This document shows, in pieces, positions 1 to 11,856 of a stretch of DNA of 64,000 nt. The notes beneath the pieces are model-generated. The model saw nothing but the letters and a program-made list of their open reading frames with translations. It was not told the DNA's origin and did not search any database. This DNA comes from Manihot esculenta (taxonomy: Eukaryota; Streptophyta; Magnoliopsida; Malpighiales; Euphorbiaceae), in assembly GCF_001659605.2 (NCBI RefSeq), contig NC_035170.2, forward strand, positions 12,566,502 through 12,630,501, written 5' to 3'. The first letter of the stretch is position 1; every line of letters starts with the position of its first letter. The position numbers and the translations under genes were made by a program.

Positions 1-1537
1 TGCTTGTGTATGATTGGGAATGTTGTAGAATAGGTTTATGCATGTTTGGATGAGATTGGAGGCATAAATGCATAAGGGAGCCAAGTTTCTGCCCTTTGGC
101 AGAAACCAGTTTCGGCAGCCGAAGGAACTTTCGGCCGCCGAACATGGCTGGGGAGGCAGACCTTTCGGCTGCCGAAGTTGCCCTCGAAAGGAGACTTTCG
201 TCTCTGTCTGGGACTTTCGACCGCCGAAGGTGCCGCCGAACATGCATGAGTTTTGCCTCTGTCTGGGAGTTTCGGCCGCCGAAGGTGCCGCCGAACTTGC
301 CTGACTTTCAGCTCTGGAGGGACTTTCGGCCGCCGAACCTGCTGCCGAAAGTGCCCTGTCCAGCCCTTTCTTGCATGTTTTCCTATGATTGTTTCATGAT
401 GCTTTAGGGGGTTTTTAGGGAATAGTTTAGAGTTATGTTCAGGTATGTTTGGTCCCTCATTTGAGTCCACCTGTGTAGGTTCGGACCCGAGGAACCGAGG
501 ACCCCAGCAGTGAGTCTGTTGCCCCAGTGTCTGGTCAGAGCTATCCAGAGGTGAGTGGAATAACTTATTATGTTTTAAAGCAAAGAATGAACTTTTCAGC
601 ATGTTTCACGCATCATGAATGCCATGTGATGAATTAGGTTGCTTGCATTAGAATTCACGAATATGTTGCATTGCATATTTTTATGTTGATGGGGATGAAT
701 GTTGGATGATCCATAGCCCTCGATCTATGATATAACGATGTGATATGTACGGTACGGAAAGTAAGACCAGTGGGACCCATTCTACGTTCGCTGGCACTAT
801 GTAAGGGAAAGACCAGGACCCATTCTACGTTCTGGCACAGTTGGACACTGTTATGTTATGATATGTTATGTAAGGGAAAGACCAGGACCCATTCTACGTT
901 CTGGCACAGTTGGACCATGTAGAGGGCTATTGGTGACAAATTCATCCTTGATGTGATTAGCTGTGATGTGATGCATTCCATGATCCATATGATTTAAATG
1001 TTTTTATTTTCTGCTCACTGGGCTCTAGTAGCTCATCCCTCTCCCATTTTCCCCAGGATTGCAGGTACAGGGTAGACCAGGAGATCCATAAGAGTATTGA
1101 AGTCCTGTGTATGTAACAGATAGTGTGGACATGATAAATGTATTAATGTTATGTAAAAGTACAGTTTCAGTCATGTATTGATATTGAGGATTAGATATTG
1201 TGCTTGACATTGTGTATGAGGTATCCCTTTTATTACATGATAAAAAATGTTTTATGATATTCATGAAAGCCAACTCATCTCATGTTGTATCGCCCGTTGG
1301 GGCATTGATGAGATCCCACAGAGGGATCACGATTATGATCATGACTATGTACATGTATGTTCAGGTTGAGTTTGGCTTATGAGTGAAAGAAATGTTTTAA
1401 ATTTTTATGTACGTCGTTGATCATGTATGGGATTAACCAGGTTTTCAGGATGTATGTTAGGCTTGCTACGGGTCCCGGCGGCCTTAAGCCGACCTGGATC
1501 CTAGCGCCGGTAGCGGTCCGGTTTTCGGGTCGTTACA
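1..1537 (+). mobile_element. LTR (family with GGCCGCCGAA motifs), truncated by window edge
   Basis: The 3' part of a long LTR. It ends in CGGGTCGTTACA at 1537, the same terminus as the complete LTRs at 29061-31122 and 33296-36042. It contains many copies of a motif related to TTTCGGCCGCCGAA (about 100-340) and tandem copies of an ATTCTACGTTCTGGCAC unit (about 770-915). It is inserted in the reverse-oriented CACTA element: the flank after 1537 (ATAAT...) continues the CACTA sequence that is uninterrupted near 57000 in the right-hand copy. No retroviral-type gene is visible. ORFs through it are products of the GC-rich repeats and are not called. Confidence 0.8.
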
Positions 1538-2449
1538 ATAATTTTTCAAAGTTAAAAGATAATTTAAGACAAACTAATAAATTAAGTATTGATTAATTTT
1601 TTACTATTTTAAATGAATATAAAAGTTATCAAACTATATATATTTTAGTTTCATATTTAATTTTTTAGAAGGGCCAAGTACTAATTTATATACTATTAAT
1701 TTTAAAATTATTATTAAAATATATATACCTAATTTTTTTTAAATAAAACTAATAAGCCTGAATATTGAGATAAGAAAGTTGGATTCAGGTTTGTGCTTTG
1801 TAAAACTATATTTTTATTGAATGCAATATTATATTTTAGCAAATTATTATTAAGGCATTAATATTTTATTAAAATTAATTAATTAATTAAATATTTTTAA
1901 GTTAAACTACAATAAAGTTAGGTTGTTTAATCTTTTTATCCAAGAAAATACTGATTAAATTATTTTAATTTTAAATATATACACTATTTAGTATATATAA
2001 TTTTAGCTATTCATATACTCTACAATTTATCCATAATATTCCATCGTCTAACTAAAATTAATTGATTAAGATAATATTAATTTAACATAGGTGATTTTTA
2101 ATTTAATCTTAGTATTTTAATCTTAATTTAAAAAACTATTAATATAAATTTAATATATCAATATTAAAATTAATATTATCATATATATTATAAATTGAAT
2201 AATATATAATATAAAAACTATTAATTGAATAATATATAATATAAATTTAATATATTAATATTAAAATTAATAATATTATAATATCAATACTTTTAATACT
2301 AATTAAAATGATATTTTATGATAGTTTTATTTTTTACAAATTAAATATTGTTTGAGAATAAAAAACATTAAATAATTTGTAATTTGGAATGTATAATTCG
2401 TAAACAAAGTAAATTCATAGCATTGAAAATTAACATTCTACCACTTAAC

Positions 2450-2625
2450 TCTTGTTGATTTTTCTTATCCGTGTCAAATTATAGACTATTTTTTCTTATC
2501 CGTGTCAAATTATAGACTATCTTCTTACTTAATACTCTACTAAACCTTCAAAAAGAAAATCTATTTAACCTATATAAAAGTATGTTATTTTTCTTTATCT
2601 GTGTCAAATTATAGACTATTTTTTC
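2450..2625. repeat. Short direct repeat in the left CACTA copy
   Basis: Three copies of a roughly 33-bp unit containing CCGTGTCAAATTATAGAC, two adjacent (about 2458-2520) and one at about 2588-2622. The same three-copy arrangement occurs inverted in the right CACTA copy at about 53520-53700, so it predates the separation of the two copies. No coding content. Confidence 0.75.
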
Positions 2626-4081
2626 TTTTTGACTGTGTGATTATTAAAATCGGTCAAAAATAACATTTTCGGTTATCAATAAAATTATAATCCACCTGGA
2701 ATTCTAAACCTAAATCCTATGTTCCAAAATCTGAATAGTAGCAAAATGTGTAAAAAGCTCAACTATCAACAATAACAGCTAAGCCTTTCTTTCATTAACA
2801 AAAGTCAAAGACAAATAAAAACTGTACTCACAAAACATTCATATCACATGAACAAGCAAAAGAAAAAAAACAAAATGATTGAGCTATCAAGGATAAAATA
2901 TCTCAAGCCCCAAATCCAATTGCTTAAAAAGAGGCAACATCTCCAAGTTGCATCAATTCAATAACAAAGACAGTCTTACAATGGCATTCTTGAGTTAGTT
3001 CTCAGTTAAATTCCTAATGAAGAATGTGTTAACAGTACTCAAATTGAACCGAAATCATCTTACCAGCAATGTGTCCCTCGATTGGGAAAATCTTTTAACC
3101 ACTTTGAAACTCCATCACCAAACTGCAGTAATCCACAATGGGGAGAAAGAAAAATTCCCAAAATTGCATCCTAAACTAAAACCCCACCTAACAAACAAAG
3201 ATGGGGAAAATAAGAAAAGAACGCGAAAAATTAAAAAAGTTTGAAATAAATAAACAAATGAAAATTGAGGAGAAGCCATAAACAGATAATAGAGGAGAAA
3301 CTGAGTAAAGCGAAGACCAAGACTCAAAATGCAGAGAGAAGAGAAGCCAATAAAAAAAAAAAAGAAAAATAAAAAGAGAGAGAGAGGGACCAGCGTTTCC
3401 AAAGGGACAGATAATGGTTCCATTAAAAAGGCTAAAATTACAACAGAGGGCAGGCGGAAAAAGTGATTGCACAGAATAAGGTAAGAAGATACTTTTGAAT
3501 TGCAGCCCATAAATTCTAAAAATCAACAATATCCAAATAATCAAATTAATAGTCCAAAAATTCTAAAAATCTTTAATAGCAACTAAAAATTCTTTAACAA
3601 CATGCACATAAAAGATCTTGATTATCAAAAAATTTGATTGCAAACCTGAGAGAGTTCCAGTCAAAGGAGATGTCACTGACGCCGATTGGGGAGAGGCAAG
3701 GGTTGTCTCCAACAGTCGTTAGTGAAGTGGGGGAGAGAAGCGTCAATTGGAAAGAGTAGATGTCACTGACTGGGGAGAGAGAAGGAGATGTCGCCGATGC
3801 CAACCAGGGAGAGGAAAGAGTTGTCTCCGACGGGAAGTGGGAGATGTCGCCACTGGAGAGAGAGAAGGAGATATCGGGAGAGAGAAGATTTATCGTCGCT
3901 GGGGAGAGAAAGGAGATGTCGCCGGTGCCGACTGGACTGTCGGCACTCTTTAGTGAAGTGGGGGAGAGAGCCGTCGATTGGGAATTATGGGAAGGGAATC
4001 GGGGGAGAGAGGCGCCGACGGAGAGAGGGAAGTGTGACTCGAGTAAAATGGAAAAATAAATGAGGGATTAGGGTTAGTTTT

Positions 4082-4880
4082 GTTAGTATAGCTAATTAGG
4101 GATTAGGGATTAGGGATTAGGAATTAGGGATTAGTAGGAGTGAGCATTCGGTCGGTTTGGTTCAAAATTGAACCAAACCGAATAAATCAAAAACCGAAAT
4201 TTTAGTGTTTATGAAAACCGAACCAAACCGATTTTGATCAGAAATCAAATCGAACTGAACCGGTCTGATTCTGTTCAATTCGGTTTGATTTGATCGGTTT
4301 CGATTTTTAATAATTTTTTTATTTTTTACACTTTATTTTTAGTATTTTAAAATTTAATTAAAATATTTTAATCGTAATATGATTTAATTTCTCTATATTA
4401 TTGAAAAAACATATTATTATTATTAATCGGTTTGGTTCGGTTTTTTCGGTTTTTTCTGATCAAAACTGAACCGAACTGAAATAATCAAAAATTTTAAAAT
4501 TAAAAATCGAATCGAACCGAAATGTATAAAAAATAAAACAAAATTTTCAAATCGGTTCGATACGATCGGTTTTTTCGGTTTGAACCAATTTCTGCTCACC
4601 TCTAGGGATTAGGGTTAATTTTGTTAGGGATTAGGGATTAAGGATTAGGAATTAGGGATTAGAGATTAGGATTAGGGATTAGGGTTAGGGATTAGGGATT
4701 AGGGATTAGAAATTAGGGTTAGTTTTGTTAGGAATTAGAGATTAATTAGGAATTAGGGTTAGAGATTAGGGATTAGGGATTAGGGATTAGGGATTAGGGA
4801 TTAGGGATTAGGGATTAGGAATTAGGGATTAGGGATTAATTAGGGATTAGAGATTAGGGATTAGGATTAGAGATTAGGTT
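4082..4880. repeat. Telomere-like TTAGGGA heptamer array, interrupted by a MITE
   Basis: Degenerate tandem heptamers of the form GGGATTA (about 4090-4134 and 4605-4880), with variants such as GAATTAG and GAGATTAG. The unit is one base different in phase and composition from the plant telomere repeat TTTAGGG. The array lies inside the CACTA element and is split by the MITE at 4135-4604. The right CACTA copy carries the same array inverted (51300-52080). Confidence 0.85.
4135..4604. mobile_element. hAT-type MITE with CGGTTCGG-rich arms
   Basis: Terminal inverted repeats TAGGAGTGAGCA and TGCTCACCTCTA, flanked by the 8-bp duplication GGGATTAG on both sides (4127-4134 and 4605-4612). The body is built of CGGTTTGGTTC/GAACCAAACCG repeats that can fold back, around an AT-rich centre. 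The TIR type (TAGGGGTGAGCA) and 8-bp duplication fit the hAT superfamily. It has no coding capacity. The same insertion is present at 51563-52009 in the right CACTA copy. Confidence 0.88.
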
Positions 4881-6128
4881 AGAGTATCCTTAAATTGTCA
4901 AAACGACGTCATTTTGTATACCGAATTGAAATCACTTAATTTAAAATTTAAAATTTTAAATAAAATAAAATATAATTAAAAATTAAATTAAAATTTTAAA
5001 AATGAAATGGTTGGCGATTGGTTGCTATTTAGCGACTAAACTAATTAGTCGCTAAATATGGTCGCAAAATATTCTTGTCCAAAAAGTAGTCGCAATTTCA
5101 TCGCAAATATCTCACGCCATTAATTTCCGCTAAATTTAGCGACGATTTAAGATTTGGTCGCTAAATAGCGACCAAATAACGATCAATTTTTGGTCGTTGA
5201 GCTTTTTGTTAAATAAAAATATTATTTCATTCATGTAGTAGCAGAATAGTCGCTGATTGGTTGCTATGGTCGCAATTTCACAGTTTTTTTGTAGTGTACC
5301 CTAAAAGAGGAATACGAAAGAAGACTTATTCATTTATAGGATAGGAAAAGCAATGGAAAGGGAGTTACATTTGAGAAGGATGCAAAGGAGAGCACCGAGT
5401 GATCAAGCTTCTTTAAAAAGGAGGAAGGGTTTGTGGGAAAAAATGGTAATAATTAAAGAAAGGGGAAGTAATACTATTGATATGACGGTTGGTTCAATGC
5501 GGCTTGAGAAGTAAGACAACATTTATCATCAGGCAAGCTAAAGGATGTGAGACAGTGAGCCAATTTAGTCATGCCATGTGTCCAAGCTGTGGAAACCAAC
5601 TGTAAACCTTTGAATATAAAGAATTGAAGTCCTTTAGGGGAGAGACCTCTGATATGACTCTGTATTCACCTAAATTATATAATGTATTGTCAACGTACAA
5701 TTGATATATGTAGCATTATCCTTACGACCATGGTACTTTAACACTCTGAATTAGCCATTCATAACGTGGAGACAAGATCAACTGTGTGAAAGATGTTCAA
5801 TTTAGTAAAGGTTCTCCCCATAGAGTTGGGCGAGAGCATCTTTTTACCATTGAAGGACGTTGCAAAGTAAATCCATAGAACATCTATAATTACGGAATCT
5901 CTTATTCACTAACCGGTACTTGTCGAATTCTTATAAAAGTGGTTAACTCTATCTTATTAGATATAAAAGCAAAGTAGAAGCAGAGTCCAAAGTACGCATT
6001 TGAATACTCAAGTCTACTAACTCAAACTTTTCATTTACACTTGCCCATCTAAAAAGATCACTAACTTAAGTTTTAGAGTGATTGTCATTAGATACCAACG
6101 ACCTCATCTTTTCTTTTTATTATTAGGT

Positions 6129-7136
6129 CATAGTGGTATAATCGAATCGACTCGAGCTAAACTTTATAAATCTTAAGCTCGTTTATTAAAAAATTTTAGA
6201 AGTTCGAACTCGAACTCGACTCGATCTCTAATATTTAGTTCGAACTTGACTTAAAAATTAAATATTATAATTGAGTTCGATTCGAGTTCGACTCGTGAAA
6301 AGTTTGTTTAAACTAATAATAAATCTAATTCAAGTTTGAGTTCGAAATCTCAATTAAAAAACTTATTAATAAAATTTAATTAATTTAAAGTATAATGGAA
6401 AGTGAAATTTTTATTTATCGAGAAACTTCACCTCCTTCTCCATAAGTTTCTGATGTAGAATAGGATAGGTTGATTTAATAACCTTTAATATCTTATATGT
6501 AAAATAAGATGCAGTGATTTAAACAATGTGGATTTATAGTTTAGTGATTAATATAAGGTGACTTTTTTAAGGTTGTAGGTTGAATTTCCATTAACAGTAA
6601 ATTTTTTTTTATTATTTAAATTTTAATATTTAAATCTTTTGTTTTTTTATTATTTAGATTTTAATATTTTATTATTTATTTATAACATCAAATATTATTT
6701 ATTATTTAAATATTAACTATAAACTTTTTAGTTAATTATATAAAATATATTTATTATAAGATTACTATATAATATTAAATTTAATAATTATTTATTTAAT
6801 TAAAGTATATATAATAAATATATAAATATATATATAAATAGTTTATACCTGTGAAGGAGAGGGGGAGTTTTTATTTAAATTACATAATTTTAATTAAATT
6901 TATATAATTTTATTATTATTATGAATAGATATTTTTATATAAAATTCATTAATATATTATTATTGATTATTCATATATTATTATTTAATTATTCATATAT
7001 CATTAATTATTTTTATTTAAATATATAATTTATATTAAATTATTTTATGTAGTACAAAAAATACTATATATATAATATAAATATAAAATATTACATAAAA
7101 TAAATATATTAATATAAGTATAATCAATTTAAATTT

Positions 7137-7202
<66 letters not shown>

Positions 7203-7911
7203 CTTAAATTTTATCAATGAAATCATATTAATTTATATTTAAAGTATATAAAAATTTTAATTTATAAAATTAAGTGAATAATATTAAATAGAAAAATAAT
7301 CATATAAATACATATATAAATATATGAAAGTAATAATAATGATACCAGTTTATTAATAGACTTAATAGTTTAAAAAATTATCTATTTAAAAAAATATATA
7401 GTGAAAAATAAATATATAAATTAATAATATAGATACATAATTAAATGATGGAAATATATAAATTAATAATATATATGATAAATAGATTAAATGGATAAAA
7501 AAATGTAATTAATTCATATGAAATTAGAGGTGTAATGGAATTGAACCAAACCTCTTAACGAGTCAGCTCGATAAACATCTTAACGAGTCAGCTCAATAAA
7601 CATCTTAACGAGTCTACTCATGAGTCTCTTAACGGGTTTTTTCACGAGTTTTTTAACAAGTCCATTCACGAATCTCTTAACGAACTAACTCGCGAGTCTC
7701 TTAACGAGTCAGCTCATAGATCTTAAAGAGTCAACTCACGGATATTAACAAGTCGAATATTATTAAACTCAAATTTGACTCATTTAATAAAGAAGTCTAA
7801 AAATTATGTTCAAATACAGCTCATTTAAAAATTGAATCGAGTCCGATCGAATTTTTATTGAATCGAGTCTCGGATAATTCACCAATAGTTTGATTCATTC
7901 ATTTACAGTCC
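6129..7911. mobile_element. Degenerate hAT-like insertion in duplication copy A
   Basis: Absent from copy B, which gives the empty site (around 10955-10965). Flanked by TATTAGGT (6121-6128) and TATCAGGT (7912-7919), an 8-bp duplication with one mismatch. The ends are rich in CGAATCGACTCGAG-type repeats (6135-6340) and ACGAGTCAGCTC-type degenerate tandem repeats (7555-7760). The centre is AT-rich and includes a long (AT)n run. No transposase reading frame is visible. The hAT assignment rests on the 8-bp duplication and weak terminal similarity. Confidence 0.6.
7139..7199. repeat. (AT)n microsatellite
   Basis: About 28-30 perfect AT dinucleotides within the hAT-like insertion. The minus-strand ORF of alternating Tyr-Ile across it is a by-product and is not a gene. 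Confidence 0.95.
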
Positions 7912-10900
7912 TATCAGGTTACCTATATATTGTCATTTTTTCTATATTAAGAGGATAAAATTTTTTTATTATTTTTTTATTTTTATTTAAATTGAAAATT
8001 AAAAAATATATATATATATATTTGAAGAGAGATAAAGTAAAAGAATAAATATCACTCTATAAAAAGTAAAAGAATAATAATTATATTATTATAAAATTGA
8101 CATCATACCATTAATTTTTTTAATGTCTTTTATTATTTGTACATGAAGTACAAAAATTTCAAATAGGAAGTACATTTTTTTTATTTTCCCTTTAAATATC
8201 TGAAACAGTAATTAGTGAAAAAATATTTTTTTTCTCACTTTTTAAAAAATTTGAATTAATCTTATGTTGATTTTTATTTAAAATAAATTTTTTTTGAAAT
8301 AGATTTATTTTATAAAATTTAATATTATTTTATTCACATTAAATTAATTTAATAAAAAATAAAACTATTTCCATAATTATTTACTCTATTTATAATGATA
8401 AAACTTTCAAACAATTGAACTCATTTAAATAAAAAATTATCAAATCAATTATTATAATATTTATTAATTTATTCTAATTTTTTTATTATTTTATATTTTT
8501 AAATATAATGTAAATTATAAATACAATATTTATACATTTAAATGCGAATATAAATTTCACCGTTCTGTATTGCATAAATACCAGAGACAAGGAGTGCTGT
8601 ATCCCATCTAGAATATTGGACGGCAACGTTCGAGTCGTCGCGTCTCAAAAAGTATGAAAATTTTCAGCTGTGTCAGGAACGTGTTCCGAGTCAAAACGGT
8701 TCACACGTGCAAGCTGTACTGAACTTCCATTCACTGTTCAACCAGCTGTCCATTTCCGTCTATTTTCTTTCTTATAGAATATGTTACATATTCAACTAAT
8801 TAAAAATCAAATTACATAATATATTATTAATTAGCTTCGTTTATTTATAAAAATTAAATCATTTCATTTTAAAAATTATTTTTTATTATTTAATTAGCAT
8901 ATTAAAATTATTAATGAAATTTTACATTTTTCAAAAAAAAACTTAAACTTTTATTGATTAAATTTTTTAGTAGTGAAATAATATTTTCAAACACTAAATG
9001 AAGCTTTAAAGTGGTAATTATAAATATATTATGTGTTATTTATTTTAATATTTTTTTTCTTTTTTCGTATTTCAGTTGGATATACATTGACCAGTTTGAT
9101 AAGAGGGAGAAAAATCAAAAGTCAAAGGTCAAAAACAAAACAGTCAAATTGATTATTTTAAGTTTTAGGCATATAATGACAATGTAGGATTTGTGCAATG
9201 AAAAGAATTCTAAAATATTATATCAGGCGATAAAGTTCACGTGAAAATAATTAATAATTGATTTATCCTTCTCATTCAGTTGATAGTTAATCAGTTTTCA
9301 AATAGCTAATTTTGTTGTTCAGTAACTCTTAAAAAAAATAATTAATAATTGATATGTAATTAATCAGTTGCCTTTTCAATCAATTTTAAATTTAAATTTT
9401 TTTTCATTAATGAATAACTAATGAGACTTTATTTTATTTAGATCATATTTTTTTTAGTATTTATTAATCATCAAATTTTTATATTAATATAAATTTTAAT
9501 ATATATTAATAAACTATTATAATTATAAAATAAATATAAATATTATAAATGAACTTATATATATTAAAAAATAAAATGTATTTTATTACTATTTATTTTT
9601 AAATCTTAAATATATTATACAATAAATTTTTAATTTTATGTATTTATTACTTTAACATAAATTTATGAAATGTAATTAATAATTAACTATTAATTAGTAG
9701 TTATCAGTTATATCTAACGGAAACTATAAATATAAATATATCACAGAATTATGTTTAGAAGAATAACAAAACAAATAATTAGAATCTGTTTTGACATGTA
9801 AATTATTTTTAATGAAAATAATACTTTTAGTATTAAAAATAATTCATTAAATTCTGATAAATTACTAAAACATAAAAAATTAATAAAGCATGATATAAAA
9901 CAAGTAACAATTTTTATTTTATTTTAATTCATATTTTAAATATGTCATAATATATGTAATATAATTTTAAAAATGCATCACAAATTTAAATTCTTATATT
10001 ATGATAAAAAAAATCTCATTAAAAATGAGCGTTTTAGAATATTTTTGGTTTGTTTAAAAAAAAATATTTTTTATTTTTTAATACCGGATTAAAAAACGTA
10101 AATTAATAAAAAATTTTTAAAAATTGATTTTCTCTTTTAAAAAATTATTTTATTAACTTTGAAAAGGAAGTACCAAAAGAGAAATACGAAAAAAGACTTA
10201 TTCATTTATAAGATAGGAAAAGCAATAGAAAAGAAGTTACATTTGAGAAGGATGCAAAGGAGAGCACCAAATTATCAAACTTCTTTAGAAAGGAGGAAGA
10301 GTTTGTGGGAAAAATTGGTAATGATTGGAGAAAGGGAAAGTTATTTTGTTGATATGATGGTTGGGTTCAATGCGGCTTGAGAAGCGAGAGAGCCAATTTA
10401 GTCATGCCACATGTTCAAGCAGTGGAAACCAACTGTAAACTTTTGAATATGAAGAATCAAAATCTTTTAGGGGAGACCTCTGATATGACTCGGTATTCAC
10501 CTAAATTATATAACGTGTTGTTAACGTACAATTGAACCACGTTGTAGAATTCTTACGGCCATGGTACTCTGACACTCTGAATTAGTCATTCATGACGTGG
10601 AGACAAGATCGACGGTGTGAAAGGTGTCTGATTCAGTAAAATTTCGCCCCATAGAGTTGGATGAGAGCATCTTATTACCGTTGAAGGACGTTGTAAAATA
10701 AATCCACAGAATGCCTATAATTACGAAATCTCTTATTCACTAGCCGGTATTTATCAGATTCTCATAAAAATGATTAATTAACCCTATCTTATTACAATAT
10801 AAAGACAAAATAGACGCAAAGTTTAAAGTACGCATTCGAATATTTAAGTCTACTAGTTCAAATTCTTTATTTACACTCGCCTATCTAGAAATATCACTTA

Positions 10901-11856
10901 AGTTTTAGAGAGATTGTCATTAGACACCAACCACCTCATTTTTTTCTTTTTATAGATTATCAGGTTATATATAGATCGTCATCGTTTTTTTTTATATTAG
11001 GACGATAAAATTTTTTCACTATTTTCTTTATTTTTATCTTAATTAAAAATTAAAAAAAATATATATTTGAAAGGAGATAAGTAAAAGAATAAATATCACT
11101 CTAGAAAAAGTAAAAGAATAATAATTATATTATTATAAAATTGACATCATACCCTTAATTTTTTTAATATCTTTTATTATTTGTACATGAAGTATAAAAA
11201 TTTCAAATAGAATGTACATTTTTTTTTATTTTTCCTTTAAATATCTGCAACAGTAATTAATGAAAAAAATATTTTTTTTCTCTCTTTAAAAAATTTAAAT
11301 TAATCTTATGTTGATTTTTATTTATTTATTTTATAAAATTCAATATTATTTTATTTACATTAAATTAATTTAATAAAAAATAAAGCTATTCCGATAATTA
11401 TATAAGGATAAAACTCTCAAACAGTTGAACTCATTTAAATAAAAGATTATCAAATCAATCATTATAATACTTATTAATTTATTTTAAAATTTTTATTATT
11501 TATATTTTTAAATATAATATAAATTATAAATAAAATACTTATACACTTAAATGCGAATATAAATTTCACCGTACTGTATTGCATAAATGACAGACAAGGA
11601 GTGCTGTATCCTATCAAGAATACTGAAGGGCAACGTTCGGGTCGTCGCGTCTCAAAAAGTATGAAAATTTTCAGCTGTCTTAGGAACGTGTTCCGGTGTC
11701 AAAACGGTTCACACGTGCAAGCTGTACTGAACTTCCATTCACTGTTCAACCAGCCGTCCATGTCCGTCTATTTCCTTATAGAATACGTTACTTATTCAAC
11801 TAATTAAAAATCAAATTACATAATATATTATTAATTAGCTTCGTTTATTTATAAAA

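Larger units (their letters stand above)
1..5296 (-). mobile_element. CACTA (En/Spm) transposon, inner part of left copy, reverse orientation
   Basis: Reads on the - strand from its terminal sequence CACTACAAAAAAACTG, which ends at 5296 on the + strand as ...GTAGTG. From 5296 down to 1538 it matches, inverted, the first part of the complete CACTA element at 50375-63977. Shared features are AGCGACCAA-type subterminal repeats (about 5000-5280), telomere-like arrays, one hAT-type MITE and the same non-coding GAGAGAAGG-rich and poly-pyrimidine blocks. The rest of the element, including any transposase, lies left of the window behind the LTR at 1-1537. The three bases after 5296 (TAC) may be its target duplication; the duplicated flank at 10171 has an uninterrupted TAC at the matching point. 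Confidence 0.85.
5297..10160. repeat. Tandem duplication, copy A (upstream of ERF109)
   Basis: This block matches 10161-16156 over several separate stretches: 5297-6120 with 10171-10960, 7912-8840 with 10961-11856, 8870-9215 with 15020-15350 and 9590-10160 with 15480-16156. The copies differ by insertions: a hAT-like element (6129-7911) and about 350 bp (9230-9590) in A, and a TIR element with a nested LTR in B. A GC-richer stretch (8575-8790) is well conserved between copies. No intact gene is seen. The open frame around 5310-5510 is conserved in copy B at 10159-10380 but broken, and I do not recognise its product. Confidence 0.8.

Noticed and set aside
3115..3544. Phe/Leu-rich minus-strand ORFs that look like membrane proteins, with counterparts at 52608-53041
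   Set aside because: They are translations of a T-rich, pyrimidine-rich stretch of the CACTA element. Several frames are open at once and the two copies differ by frame changes, so this is more likely leader or intron sequence.
3747..4063. Three overlapping Arg/Glu-rich ORFs and their counterparts at 52158-52404
   Set aside because: They result from GGGGAGAGAGAAGG-type repeats. No frame is preferred and no domain is seen.
4082..4880. True telomere or subtelomere
   Set aside because: Units are TTAGGGA variants rather than perfect TTTAGGG, they are highly degenerate, and they lie inside a transposon with sequence on both sides.
7035..7226. 63-codon Tyr-Ile ORF
   Set aside because: Translation of the (AT)n microsatellite.
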